Of a stretch of DNA of 25,555 nt, positions 1 through 7,607 are shown one piece after another. Origin of the DNA: Clostridia bacterium (GTDB lineage Bacteria; Bacillota; Clostridia; Peptostreptococcales; Anaerovoracaceae); NCBI GenBank assembly GCA_900754795.1, contig CAAEEA010000001.1, forward strand, positions 1-25,555. The letters are read 5' to 3'. The stretch's first letter is position 1; every line of letters begins with the position of its first letter. A program made the position numbers and the translations under genes. A model generated the notes under the pieces. The model was given only the letters and a program-made list of their open reading frames with translations. It searched no databases and was not told the DNA's origin.

Positions 1-1083
1 CTTTTCAACCTCAATCTCGTCAGAGAAAGGGCTGCGGACGCTGATTTGTATGCGGTGGTCAAAGCCGACGCTTACGGACACGGCAGCGTCAAAGTGGCCG
101 AAGTTCTCAGAGAAAACGGATGCAAAACTTTTGCCGTGGCTACTATCCACGAGGTAATCGCCCTCAGGGAGGCCGGCGCAAAGGAAGAAATAATCCTTCT
201 CGGACTGGCGCCTGACATGTACGCTGACGCGATTGTAAAATACGACATCACGCCGGTTGTATGCGGCAGCGCTAACGCGGAGGCTATAGACAAAGCCGCG
301 GCCGCCGCCGGAAAGACTGTGTCCGGTCTCATCGCCGTAGATACCGGCATGGGCCGCATAGGTTATCTTGCCGACGAAACCGACACTGCCATTGAAGACA
401 TCAGAAAGATCAAGGGACTTAAGAATTTCAAAATCAAAGGCATGTTCTCTCACATGGCAACTGCCGATGCTTTTGATAAGACTTATTCTCATCAGCAGGA
501 AGAAAAGTTCAACAATTTCTACAAGGCTCTTACCGAGGCGGGAATAGAAATACCTTTCCGCACCCTTGCCAACAGCGCGTCTGTCATGGAGCTTCCTACA
601 GTCCATTTTGACGCCTGCCGTCCCGGCATCATCCTTTACGGCTGCTATCCGTCAGATGAAGTAGACAAAAATGAACTCGCTCTGAAGCCTGTAATGTCAG
701 TAAAGGCTAACATCGTACACCTGAAGGACGTTCCGGAGGGATTTTCGGTAGGCTACGGAAGAAAATTCATTTCAAAAAGACCGAGCAAAATAGCCACACT
801 GGCTCTCGGATATGCGGACGGCTATCCGCGTCCTTACTCTCAGTACGCCAAGGTAATTGTAAACGGTCATATCGCTCCGATCGCCGGAAGCATCTGTATG
901 GATCAGTGCATGGTCGACGTTACCGATGTTCCTGATGTAAAGGTGGGAGATGAAGTTATCATAATGGGCAGCGACGGCAAGAACACCATTCTCGCCGACG
1001 ATATAGCCAGAGCCACCGGCACCATAAACTATGAGATCTGCTGCGCTTTCGGCCAGAGACTGCCAAAAGTATATGTAAAATAA
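1..1083 (+). CDS. alr: Alanine racemase, 5' end cut by window edge
   Basis: PLP-dependent racemase that interconverts L- and D-alanine and supplies D-alanine for peptidoglycan. The frame is open from base 1, so the start lies upstream of the window. The PLP-lysine motif VVKADAYGHG is encoded at 52-81, close to the expected N-terminal position, so only about 20-25 residues are missing. Other family signatures follow: DTGMGRIGY, FSHMATAD, RPGIILYG, SVGYGRKF, LALGYADGYPR and the segment GSICMDQCMVDVT with the catalytic-site MDQ. A TTG at 46 could be read as a start, but it sits inside the PLP motif region and cannot be the true one. The gene ends with TAA and is followed 15 bases later by a strong hairpin terminator. 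It is a housekeeping gene; nothing ties it to the genes that follow. Confidence 0.96.
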   Translation, partial: LFNLNLVRERAADADLYAVVKADAYGHGSVKVAEVLRENGCKTFAVATIHEVIALREAGAKEEIILLGLAPDMYADAIVKYDITPVVCGSANAEAIDKAAAAAGKTVSGLIAVDTGMGRIGYLADETDTAIEDIRKIKGLKNFKIKGMFSHMATADAFDKTYSHQQEEKFNNFYKALTEAGIEIPFRTLANSASVMELPTVHFDACRPGIILYGCYPSDEVDKNELALKPVMSVKANIVHLKDVPEGFSVGYGRKFISKRPSKIATLALGYADGYPRPYSQYAKVIVNGHIAPIAGSICMDQCMVDVTDVPDVKVGDEVIIMGSDGKNTILADDIARATGTINYEICCAFGQRLPKVYVK

Positions 1084-1098
1084 ACAGAACATATTAAA

Positions 1099-1131
1099 AA
1101 TAAGCGGCGCGCTGCCGCTTATTTTTTATTT
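1099..1131. terminator. Two-way terminator between alr and DUF2284 gene
   Basis: Perfect 10-bp stem AATAAGCGGC / GCCGCTTATT (1099-1108 and 1114-1123) with a 5-base loop. A T-rich run follows on the plus strand and an A-run precedes it, giving a U-run on the minus transcript. It lies between two convergent genes and can end both. Confidence 0.9.
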
Positions 1132-1671
1132 TTTCATCAGTCCCCCTACCAGCACAAAATACGAGGGCATTTTCCCTTCTTCCATCCATTCGAGTTCTAT
1201 TCCCATGAGCCTGCTGACGGTAAGCCCCACATTGCCGCCTAAAGACTCTATTGAAAACCGCATTTTTTCGGGAAAGCGGCAAGGTTCGCCCTCCGGTCTG
1301 GTACATCCCCCGCCGCGGCACATTCCGCAGCTTCCCGCGCTGAGAGACACGCTGCCGGGGAACTCTTTTTCCAGTTCAAAAAGTTCTCGGCTCATGTCAT
1401 CTTTTACCTCTGAAAGTATCTTTGCGAGTTCCTCCCTGCCTGCCGGGCTCTGTCCTTTCGGAAACGTTATCTTTCGCGCGGCGATATATATTGAGGAAAA
1501 TCCTCGCCATACATCTTCCGGATCGAAATCATAGGGCGGGCATGACCAGATCTTCCCGTAATTGGGACATTGTTTGCAGTATTCGAGGAACTCCCCGACA
1601 TTTACGTATTTTCCCAGATAATCATCCATGCTGATCTGGCGGTAAGTTTTCTCTGTATCATATCTGTTCAT
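1126..1671 (-). CDS. DUF2284 family predicted metal-binding protein
   Basis: About 181 residues. The sequence matches my memory of the DUF2284 family of Cys-rich predicted metal-binding proteins. It has an N-terminal cluster CKQCPNYGKIWSCPP and a later cluster CGMCRGGGCTRPEGEPCRFP, seven cysteines that could hold an iron-sulfur centre or another metal. The reaction is unknown. The start at 1671 was chosen because a good ribosome binding site (AGGGAGAAG) lies 4 bases upstream; an upstream in-frame start at 1719 lacks one. It is convergent with alr and divergent from the amidohydrolase gene, so probably monocistronic. The family is common in anaerobes. The family call is fairly sure, the function is not known. 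Confidence 0.85.
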   Translation of the reverse strand: MNRYDTEKTYRQISMDDYLGKYVNVGEFLEYCKQCPNYGKIWSCPPYDFDPEDVWRGFSSIYIAARKITFPKGQSPAGREELAKILSEVKDDMSRELFELEKEFPGSVSLSAGSCGMCRGGGCTRPEGEPCRFPEKMRFSIESLGGNVGLTVSRLMGIELEWMEEGKMPSYFVLVGGLMKK

Positions 1672-1713
1672 GATCTTCTCCCTGAAATCTCTCAATCTTA
1701 TTTGCCTAAAGTA

Positions 1714-1738
1714 TACCACATAAGCTTTTTTTGTGGTA
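1714..1738. promoter_or_regulatory. Inverted repeat between divergent genes
   Basis: TACCACA (1714-1720) and TGTGGTA (1732-1738) form a perfect 7-bp inverted repeat with an 11-base spacer containing seven Ts. It sits between the DUF2284 gene (-) and the amidohydrolase gene (+), with -10-like TATACT (minus strand, 1710-1715) and TAGAAT (plus strand, 1737-1742) at its edges. I could not find convincing -35 boxes, so this is only a possible operator. Confidence 0.35.
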
Positions 1739-1789
1739 GAATAAATATGTATATCATCTTAACTCACAAATAACCATGGAGCAAACCGG

Positions 1790-3178
1790 ATGGCGCTGAA
1801 TTTTTTCAAAAAAACAGTCAGGGCGGATTTGATTCTCTATAACGCCAGTATACTGACACACCCTTCTGCCGAGCCTTTTACCGGAGCTGTCGCCTGCCGC
1901 GGCGGGCTGATTGAGGCTGTCGGGGAATATGACGAGATCGCGGAGATGGCCGCAGGCGATACATTGCAGACAGATCTCGGGGGCAGGTACTTAATGCCCG
2001 GCATGATGAATATGGTTTCAAGCCCTGTCATGGAAGTTTTCAGCGGAAGGTACGCCGATCTTTCGGCCTGTGACAGTATGGATTCTCTTTCTGAAACTCT
2101 GACTGCCTACATCGCCGCTCACCCTGATGATGAGCTTATCTTTGGCTACGGATATAATGAAGCGGTCTTTGAGGGTCTTCCGGATGATTCCTCCGCGGAG
2201 AACCGCCGTCCCCTTTCGGGACAGACCATAGCCCTTCTTGATGAGATATGTCCTGACCGCCCGCTGCTCATCCTCTGTAAAAGCACCGTGTCATGCCTTC
2301 TCAATACAGCGGCTGACAAGATTGTCCGCAGTACGGCGGAAGAAGAAGTCGTGGAATATATCACCGTACCTTATATTCTCGATCTCCTGCTTCCTTTTGA
2401 TTTTGAAGAGATCCATGCCGCCGCCCGCGACCGGATAGCCCTTGATCTGTCTAAGGGGTTCACCTCAACGGTCAGCCTCGGTTCTCCTGACTATTTTGAG
2501 TCATTATATCAGGACGCTCTCATAAGTTTATATAACGAAGATGAACTGAACCAGAGATTCTTTGGTTCGTATATGATAAACAGGCCTCTGCTCCCGAGAG
2601 GGCTTGTGAGCCGGCTTATGACAAGAAAGACGAACCTGAATGAAATCGACGGTATGATAAACGCCCGTCTGCTGAATATGGAACTGAACAACGAGTCCTC
2701 TCCCGTAAAATTTTCTCAGAACGCCGCGGATATGATAATCGAAGAAACAGCTGACAAAGGTTTCGGCATCGTTGTCAGCGCGGCCGGAGAACCGGATGTT
2801 CAGATGGCTCTTTCAAGTCTTGAGCGTATCCGCTCCAAAGGCTATAAAGTTCCTTTTTCTATTCTGTCTTCCTGCGACCCGGGCAAGTTCGCGGACAGAT
2901 TTGTATATTCCGGGACAGCCATATGGCTTGATCCCGCTGTTCTCAGCGGCCGCTGCCCGGCAGAAGACCATATAAACGCCCTGACCGTTCAGGCCGCAGA
3001 AGCCGCCGGCGAAGCAGATCTTCTGGGCGCCATAGAAAAAGGCAAGTACGCGGATCTGGTCGTATACGACAAAGATCCCCGTTCTATGAGTTCCGATGAA
3101 CTTATGTCAGCAAAGCCTTATATGGCTGTTATAAACGGAAAAATTATTTCAAGTTCAATGATGGAGGTTGCAAAATGA
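1790..3178 (+). CDS. Degenerate YtcJ-like amidohydrolase, metal ligands lost
   Basis: 462 residues resembling the amidohydrolase 3 (YtcJ-like) branch of the metal-dependent hydrolase superfamily. Family marks that remain are the N-terminal beta-sandwich (ADLILYNASILT), the PG turn at residues 70-71, a segment GFTSTVSLG near 223, and the C-terminal GAIEKGKYADLVVYDKDP. The expected ligands are missing: the HxH after PG is replaced by V76 and S78, and positions where histidines are expected near residues 166, 330 and 358-361 carry T or S. The fold is probably kept but hydrolysis is unlikely. There is no signal peptide, so it should be cytoplasmic. ATG at 1790 has GGAG 8 bases upstream. Its stop overlaps the start of the lipoprotein gene (ATGA), which implies translational coupling. 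It could be a binding or regulatory protein; this is inference. Confidence 0.75.
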   Translation: MALNFFKKTVRADLILYNASILTHPSAEPFTGAVACRGGLIEAVGEYDEIAEMAAGDTLQTDLGGRYLMPGMMNMVSSPVMEVFSGRYADLSACDSMDSLSETLTAYIAAHPDDELIFGYGYNEAVFEGLPDDSSAENRRPLSGQTIALLDEICPDRPLLILCKSTVSCLLNTAADKIVRSTAEEEVVEYITVPYILDLLLPFDFEEIHAAARDRIALDLSKGFTSTVSLGSPDYFESLYQDALISLYNEDELNQRFFGSYMINRPLLPRGLVSRLMTRKTNLNEIDGMINARLLNMELNNESSPVKFSQNAADMIIEETADKGFGIVVSAAGEPDVQMALSSLERIRSKGYKVPFSILSSCDPGKFADRFVYSGTAIWLDPAVLSGRCPAEDHINALTVQAAEAAGEADLLGAIEKGKYADLVVYDKDPRSMSSDELMSAKPYMAVINGKIISSSMMEVAK

Positions 3179-3624
3179 AAAAACTACTTTCTCTGATTCT
3201 TATCTTTGTCCTTTGTATGGCTGTGACAGCCTGCAATGAAGGTGATCCGCAGGAGGCTGCCGATGAGCCGTCAGTCAGCTCCATCAATGTTTCGATCTCG
3301 ATCATTGACGGAGACGGGGATGATATTACCGCAGAAGGCTTCACTCCTGTAGAAGAGGCGCCGTTCACCGTGGAAGAGGGCACCAATGTGCTCGACGCAA
3401 CTCAGATATACTGCGTATCCAACGACATACCGTTTGAGATCGGCCCTTCGGGAGACTATATCACTTCACTTAACGGTCTGACCGAAAAAGATTATTCTGA
3501 CTCTACGGGCTGGATCTTTAAAGTTAACGGTGAATCAGGCTCCCTCGGCGCTGATGAGGAAATTTTAGAAAACGGCGATAAAATTTCGTGGGAATTTATT
3601 GACTTTTCAAATTATTCGTGGTAG
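3175..3624 (+). CDS. DUF4430-domain lipoprotein
   Basis: 149 residues. A lipoprotein signal peptide (MKK, hydrophobic core, lipobox VTAC) would be cut before Cys20 and anchor the protein to the outer face of the membrane. After an acidic linker, the rest resembles the DUF4430 / transcobalamin C-terminal-like domain, with TVEEGTNVLDATQIYC, YITSLNGL and GWIFKVNGE as its usual landmarks. This domain often occurs in exported or surface proteins and sometimes next to cobalamin or sortase systems, but its ligand here is unknown. The start overlaps the stop of the amidohydrolase gene, and GGAGG lies just upstream. A strong terminator follows. Substrate and partner are not known. Confidence 0.85.
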   Translation: MKKLLSLILIFVLCMAVTACNEGDPQEAADEPSVSSINVSISIIDGDGDDITAEGFTPVEEAPFTVEEGTNVLDATQIYCVSNDIPFEIGPSGDYITSLNGLTEKDYSDSTGWIFKVNGESGSLGADEEILENGDKISWEFIDFSNYSW

Positions 3625-3701
3625 AATCACTTTGTTAGTTTAAATTGGCAAATCGCTAAATCAGCAAACTTTCCTTCTTTTATTGAATACACACACTTTC
3701 A

Positions 3702-3738
3702 GAAAAAACACCCCGGCAACGAGGTGTTTTTTCTTTTT
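3702..3738. terminator. Two-way terminator after lipoprotein gene and hut operon
   Basis: 11-bp stem GAAAAAACACC / GGTGTTTTTTC (3702-3712 and 3723-3733) with a 10-base loop and further Ts. It lies between the convergent lipoprotein (+) and sortase (-) genes and can stop transcripts in both directions, marking the end of the histidine operon. Confidence 0.9.
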
Positions 3739-3742
3739 TGAA

Positions 3743-4513
3743 TTACTTGTTTATTTTTTCTGTATTTTCTACAAATCTGGCCTGTATCACGTTCCGCCTG
3801 TAATCATCGCTGTCCTCTGTACATGTGGAAAGGGTCAGAATCCGCTCGCCGCCGGACGGCGGATCGACATCTTTGTAGACGTTTTTTTCTGCTATCAGGG
3901 AAAGATATTTGTCGTACTCGGAGCTGTTCTCGGTAAATATCGTAAACGTGCCGTCGTCAATTTCGGCGGTGTACGCTCCAAATATCTCATATCTGTTCCA
4001 TGTTCCGTCCGGCAGTTTAATGAAAATGCCGGAATGCTCTTTCATATATTCTTCATCGAAAAATTTGTCCAGCTGGCCGAACATGGATCCGTTATGCATA
4101 TTGTGTCCGAAAATCACGGTATGATCGTCCGTAAAGTCAGAATTATTCAGCGATTCCATGAAAATGCTCCCGGCCACCAGATACTGTTTATTGTACGCCC
4201 TGAACAGGTAATAATCATTATCAGGCCCCTGAAGCACAGGATAGCTTATGTCGGTTCCTTCTATGTAAATCCAGCCCTTTATGTCATCGTTTGCGGATAT
4301 GAGGCTGCTGAGCAGAACATCGCTTATATGCCCATCCCTGTCCTCTTCAATGTAGGCGCCTCTTGTATCATCGTAAAAGTTATCTATTGTCTTATACTCG
4401 ACTAATATATCGACGACTTTATACAGCGCGAAGAAAAAAACTATGGCGCAGATCAGCATCAGGATGGTATATATCCCTTTTTTATTCTTGTTGTTGCCTT
4501 TTTTTTCCGTCAT
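3743..4513 (-). CDS. srtB: Class B sortase, last gene of the histidine operon
   Basis: 256 residues. A short basic N-terminus is followed by one membrane segment (about 14-34) and an extracellular sortase domain. Catalytic residues are visible: His137 in VIFGHNM, Cys231 in TLSTCT, and Arg239 or Arg240 in YRRNVIQARF. The long insertion before the Cys and the LTLSTC motif fit class B rather than class A or D. Sortases cut a C-terminal sorting signal and attach the protein to peptidoglycan or to another protein. No protein with an obvious sorting signal is encoded in the window. The ATG overlaps the ftcD stop as ATGA, so translation is coupled to ftcD. That position is unexpected for a surface enzyme. 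The symbol marks the class, not proven orthology. Confidence 0.93.
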   Translation of the reverse strand: MTEKKGNNKNKKGIYTILMLICAIVFFFALYKVVDILVEYKTIDNFYDDTRGAYIEEDRDGHISDVLLSSLISANDDIKGWIYIEGTDISYPVLQGPDNDYYLFRAYNKQYLVAGSIFMESLNNSDFTDDHTVIFGHNMHNGSMFGQLDKFFDEEYMKEHSGIFIKLPDGTWNRYEIFGAYTAEIDDGTFTIFTENSSEYDKYLSLIAEKNVYKDVDPPSGGERILTLSTCTEDSDDYRRNVIQARFVENTEKINK

Positions 4514-5406
4514 ATGATATAGTTCTCCAGCACCTGAGCGTCAAAATCGAAGTCTTCTATCTGCAGATAGTATTCGGCGCAGTCTATCAGAGCTTTCATC
4601 GGGCACAGCCCCACCACTTCGGAACCGATCACGCTGACTCCGTACCTTCTGGCTTCGCTCTTCACAAGTTCTGTCACCCTGTAAAGAGGCGTTACTCTGT
4701 AGTCGGTCATGTTGATGGATACCTGGGCGATCCCTCTGTCTTCGAGCATGAAGCCCATGGCTTTGACATTGGCAAGGCCTCCGTCTTTTTCTCTGATTAT
4801 CTTAGCTATATTCTTGGCTATCTGAACGTCGGAGGTGCTGAGATTGAGGTTGTATGCCACCAGCGGCGGTCTTGCCCCTACCGCTACGACTCCTCCTGTC
4901 GGATGAATCCTGGCTCCGCCGAAATCCGGTTCCCATTCCGGATCCTTTACTTTTTCGGCCATACCCTCAAACTGGCCTTTTCTGACTGTCGCCAAATTCT
5001 TTCTGGCCGCCTTGCGGGCTGACATCTCATAGAGGAACACCGGCAGATCCGCTTCCTCGGCTATTCTCTCTCCCACCTTTTCCGAAAGTCTTATACAGTC
5101 TTCGTTGGTGGCGTCTTTGATCGGTACAAAAGGCATCACGTCTACGCAGCCCATTCTCGGATGCTCTCCCGTATGTTTGGTAAGGTCTATAAGCTCAACG
5201 GCTTTTTTGGCCAGTTTGACGCTGGCTTCCTCGACGCCTTTAGCGTCTCCGATGTATGAGATAACAGTCCTGTTGTGATTAGGGTCTGATGAGTAGTTCA
5301 GCAGGGTGCAGCCCGGCGTGGTCCTGATCTGATCAACGCAGGCTTCGATCACGTCCTGTCTCCTGCCCTCTGAAATATTCGGTATGCTTTCTATTATCTG
5401 TGCCAT
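4510..5406 (-). CDS. ftcD: Glutamate formimidoyltransferase
   Basis: 298 residues, the size of the transferase half of FTCD only; the cyclodeaminase half is a separate gene just upstream (5479-6102). It moves the formimino group of N-formimino-L-glutamate to tetrahydrofolate, releasing glutamate (EC 2.1.2.5). Landmarks are CIPNISEG-like IPNISEGRR near the N-terminus, SSDPNHNRTVIS, and HTGEHPRMGCVDV, in which His82 lines up with the catalytic histidine known from the porcine enzyme. The start at 5406 has AGGAGAA upstream. It sits fifth in the hut operon and its TGA overlaps the sortase start. With this gene the pathway avoids hutG/hutF and feeds one-carbon units into folate. Confidence 0.96.
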   Translation of the reverse strand: MAQIIESIPNISEGRRQDVIEACVDQIRTTPGCTLLNYSSDPNHNRTVISYIGDAKGVEEASVKLAKKAVELIDLTKHTGEHPRMGCVDVMPFVPIKDATNEDCIRLSEKVGERIAEEADLPVFLYEMSARKAARKNLATVRKGQFEGMAEKVKDPEWEPDFGGARIHPTGGVVAVGARPPLVAYNLNLSTSDVQIAKNIAKIIREKDGGLANVKAMGFMLEDRGIAQVSINMTDYRVTPLYRVTELVKSEARRYGVSVIGSEVVGLCPMKALIDCAEYYLQIEDFDFDAQVLENYII

Positions 5407-5478
5407 AAGTTCTCCTTTCTCTTGCCGCCGGAGCGCAGGTTTGCCGGTGGCTTTTCTGCGGCGGTTTTACACGGCCTG

Positions 5479-6102
5479 CTACAGAGCGGCTAAAACTTCT
5501 TCGTATATCCCGGCGGCTTTCTGCTCGGCCTCCTCGGCCATGGCGGCGGCTGCCGCGAAAGACGCCCTTGTTTCTTCGTCTTTGATCCCCGGCAGGTTGA
5601 TCTTTACGTTCAGATACGCGCCTTTGAGTCCCGCCAGCAGATTGAGGGCTGCAACGCCCAGATCGGACGCGGCGTTAGGATTGCTGCGGCCGACAGCTCT
5701 TTGCGTTATGGAAAGTCCCGCGAGGCAAAGCTCCATGGTGCGATAGGGAACTTTTGTGGCCTCAACGGTCGCTTCACGGATGGCCGCTGATCTGGCCACT
5801 TTTTGTTCCTCCGTATCTTTTGGCATTTTAAAAGCTGCCGAAACCTTGTTGTATGCCTCCGTGTCCTTGTCAATGGCGACGATCAGCTCGTCCAGGACAG
5901 AGAGAATATCTCTCTTCACCTGCTCGCAGGTTTCTCTGAAAGCGGCATATTTTTCTTTTGGGATGGTCAGATCGCATACCATGGCGGTAAGAGCCGCTCC
6001 CTGCGCCGCTGAAAGAGCGCTGACGGAGCCTCCGCCCGGGGCCGGCGCGTCCGAGGCCAGCAGCTTCAGATAGTCCTTTGTCGTCATATCGGCTAATTGC
6101 AT
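5479..6102 (-). CDS. fchA: Formiminotetrahydrofolate cyclodeaminase (FchA/FtcD-C family)
   Basis: About 207 residues of the cyclodeaminase/cyclohydrolase family. In this context it should convert 5-formimino-THF to 5,10-methenyl-THF plus ammonia (EC 4.3.1.4); members named FchA in clostridia act as methenyl-THF cyclohydrolases, so either or both activities are possible. Landmarks are APAPGGGSVSAL near residue 20 and NPNAASDLGVAALNLLAGL near 141-159, followed by the Ala-rich C-terminal helix. The start at 6102 has AGGAGAAA upstream and MQLADMTTKDYL is a normal family N-terminus; a longer frame to 6162 adds an unlikely Arg-rich leader lying inside hutI. It overlaps the 3' end of hutI by 10 bases, indicating tight coupling. 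Confidence 0.92.
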   Translation of the reverse strand: MQLADMTTKDYLKLLASDAPAPGGGSVSALSAAQGAALTAMVCDLTIPKEKYAAFRETCEQVKRDILSVLDELIVAIDKDTEAYNKVSAAFKMPKDTEEQKVARSAAIREATVEATKVPYRTMELCLAGLSITQRAVGRSNPNAASDLGVAALNLLAGLKGAYLNVKINLPGIKDEETRASFAAAAAMAEEAEQKAAGIYEEVLAAL

Positions 6103-7352
6103 TTCACGATTTCTCCTTTCTTTATCACGATCCGGGCCTGGTTTGAACCGAAGCGGTAGCAAAGCGTCTCCATATCAGGCGCGTTCCAGATAACAATATC
6201 CGCCTGTTTTCCTGCTTCAAGAGTTCCGGTTCTCTCGCCCATGCCGATGGCGCAGGCCGGGTTTACAGTTACGGCCGTCAGAACCTCCTCCGGCGTCATC
6301 CTGTATCTGAGGTATCCCAGATTCATGACAAACTGCAGATTGAGCGAAGGGCAGGACCCCGGATTAAAATCGGTGGCCGTGGCTACCGGTATTGCAAATT
6401 CGTCTATCATCCTCCTGACCGGGGCAAAGGTGGCTCCCAGATAGAAGGAAGTGGCAGGCAGGCACATGGCTGTTACCCCGCCTTCCGCAAGGGCTTTAAG
6501 CCCGGCGTCGTCTATGACTATGAGGTGCTCGGCCGAGGCGGCTTTCATCTGCCCCGCAAGAACGGAGCCGCCGATGGCCGCGATCTCGTCGGCGTGTACT
6601 CTCAGCCTGAAACCCTGCTGTGCCGCCGCTTTGAGATATTTTTCGCTCTGGGCCGCGTTGAATACCGAATCTTCGGTGAAGATGTCCACATAATCAGCCA
6701 GTTTTTCCTCTCTGACCCGCGGCATCATCTCTTTGCAGCATACTTCTATGTATTCTTCTTCGCGTCCCTTCCACTTTTCTTCAACGGCGTGGGCAGGCAT
6801 GAAAGTGGCGCATATATCCATGGGATGACTGTCGTTTAAAGCCTTGATGACCCTGAGCATTTTAAGTTCCGTATCAATGTCGAGCCCGTATCCGCTCTTG
6901 GCCTCGCAGGAGGTCACTCCCAGGCTCATCATTTCATCCAGAAAGTCTCCGGTTTTGTCGCGCAGCTCCTCAAAAGAGGCTTCTCTGGTGCGGCGCACCG
7001 TATCCATGATTCCGCCGCCTGCTCTCAGTATATCAAGATAACCGGCTCCTCTGAGCTTGAGGGGTATCTCGTGCTGGCGCCATCCTCCGAATACCATGTG
7101 AGTATGACCGTCTACAAGTCCGGGCGTCACCAGCGACCCTCCGGCGTCGATAACACGGATGCCCGCCGCCCCGGTATCTTCGGCTCCTTCCGGCAGCCGG
7201 CCTTTATCCGTAATGCCGGCGATCACTCCGTCCCGGATGAGGATGGACGCGTCATTAAGTTTGAGGTTTTCGCCCTGCTGCCTGCCACGGTGGCTGAAAC
7301 TGCCCGTCGGAGTCTGAAGCAAGCCTATATTTTTTATCAGCAGCGTGCTCAT
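6093..7352 (-). CDS. hutI: Imidazolonepropionase
   Basis: 419 residues. It hydrolyses 4-imidazolone-5-propionate to N-formimino-L-glutamate (EC 3.5.2.7), step three of histidine breakdown. It is a metal-dependent amidohydrolase with all ligands present: H83 and H85 in VDGHTHMVFGG, H253 in RVHADE, H276 in AEHLI, and D328 in TDFNPGSCPS. The start at 7352 is preceded by GGAGAAC; a longer frame to 7436 would add a basic leader from the repeat-rich spacer and is not likely. The gene is separated from hutU by about 255 bases of repeats, the only large gap inside the operon, so its expression may be tuned apart from hutH and hutU. Confidence 0.97.
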   Translation of the reverse strand: MSTLLIKNIGLLQTPTGSFSHRGRQQGENLKLNDASILIRDGVIAGITDKGRLPEGAEDTGAAGIRVIDAGGSLVTPGLVDGHTHMVFGGWRQHEIPLKLRGAGYLDILRAGGGIMDTVRRTREASFEELRDKTGDFLDEMMSLGVTSCEAKSGYGLDIDTELKMLRVIKALNDSHPMDICATFMPAHAVEEKWKGREEEYIEVCCKEMMPRVREEKLADYVDIFTEDSVFNAAQSEKYLKAAAQQGFRLRVHADEIAAIGGSVLAGQMKAASAEHLIVIDDAGLKALAEGGVTAMCLPATSFYLGATFAPVRRMIDEFAIPVATATDFNPGSCPSLNLQFVMNLGYLRYRMTPEEVLTAVTVNPACAIGMGERTGTLEAGKQADIVIWNAPDMETLCYRFGSNQARIVIKKGEIVKCN

Positions 7353-7383
7353 ATCTGTTCTCCTTCCCTTTTGCTGCGGCGGC

Positions 7384-7420
7384 GTTGGCTTTTTGCGGCG
7401 CAGTCCGCGAAAAAGCCAAC
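7384..7420. repeat. Hairpin of GTTGGCTTTTT repeats just upstream of hutI
   Basis: GTTGGCTTTTT (7384-7394) pairs with AAAAAGCCAAC (7410-7420), and the inner GCGG/CCGC extends the stem across one bulged base. It lies about 30 bases upstream of the hutI start, inside the operon transcript. The same 11-bp word occurs twice more at 7466 and 7545. Confidence 0.85.
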
Positions 7421-7464
7421 AATTCTGCCGTTTCACACGTGTTTCACAGAGAAAAACAGGCTTG

Positions 7465-7556
7465 TGTTGGCTTTTTGAGAAGAACTTTCGATTTTGGATA
7501 ACAATTTTCTCAAAAAATGTAACCTGCTTTTTTATTTGTCAGTCAAAAAGCCAACA
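7465..7556. repeat. 92-bp element with 14-bp perfect inverted ends
   Basis: TGTTGGCTTTTTGA (7465-7478) and its exact complement TCAAAAAGCCAACA (7543-7556) bound a 92-bp segment. Inside it, TTCTCAAAAA (7507-7516) can also pair with TTTTTGAGAA (7472-7481), so two hairpins compete. It lies between hutU and hutI. It could be a small non-autonomous mobile element or a regulatory leader; no clear target duplication is seen. Confidence 0.75.
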
Positions 7557-7607
7557 TCAGGCCGGAAGTCCCGGCGTCAGATCCGCCGGGACACGGCTGA
7601 TACATTT

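Noticed and set aside
3683..4405. 240-codon plus-strand open frame over the sortase
   Set aside because: Runs through the terminator and antisense to a sortase with intact catalytic residues.
7353..7436. N-terminal extension of hutI
   Set aside because: Basic leader encoded by the repeat spacer; the family N-terminus and ribosome binding site fit 7352.
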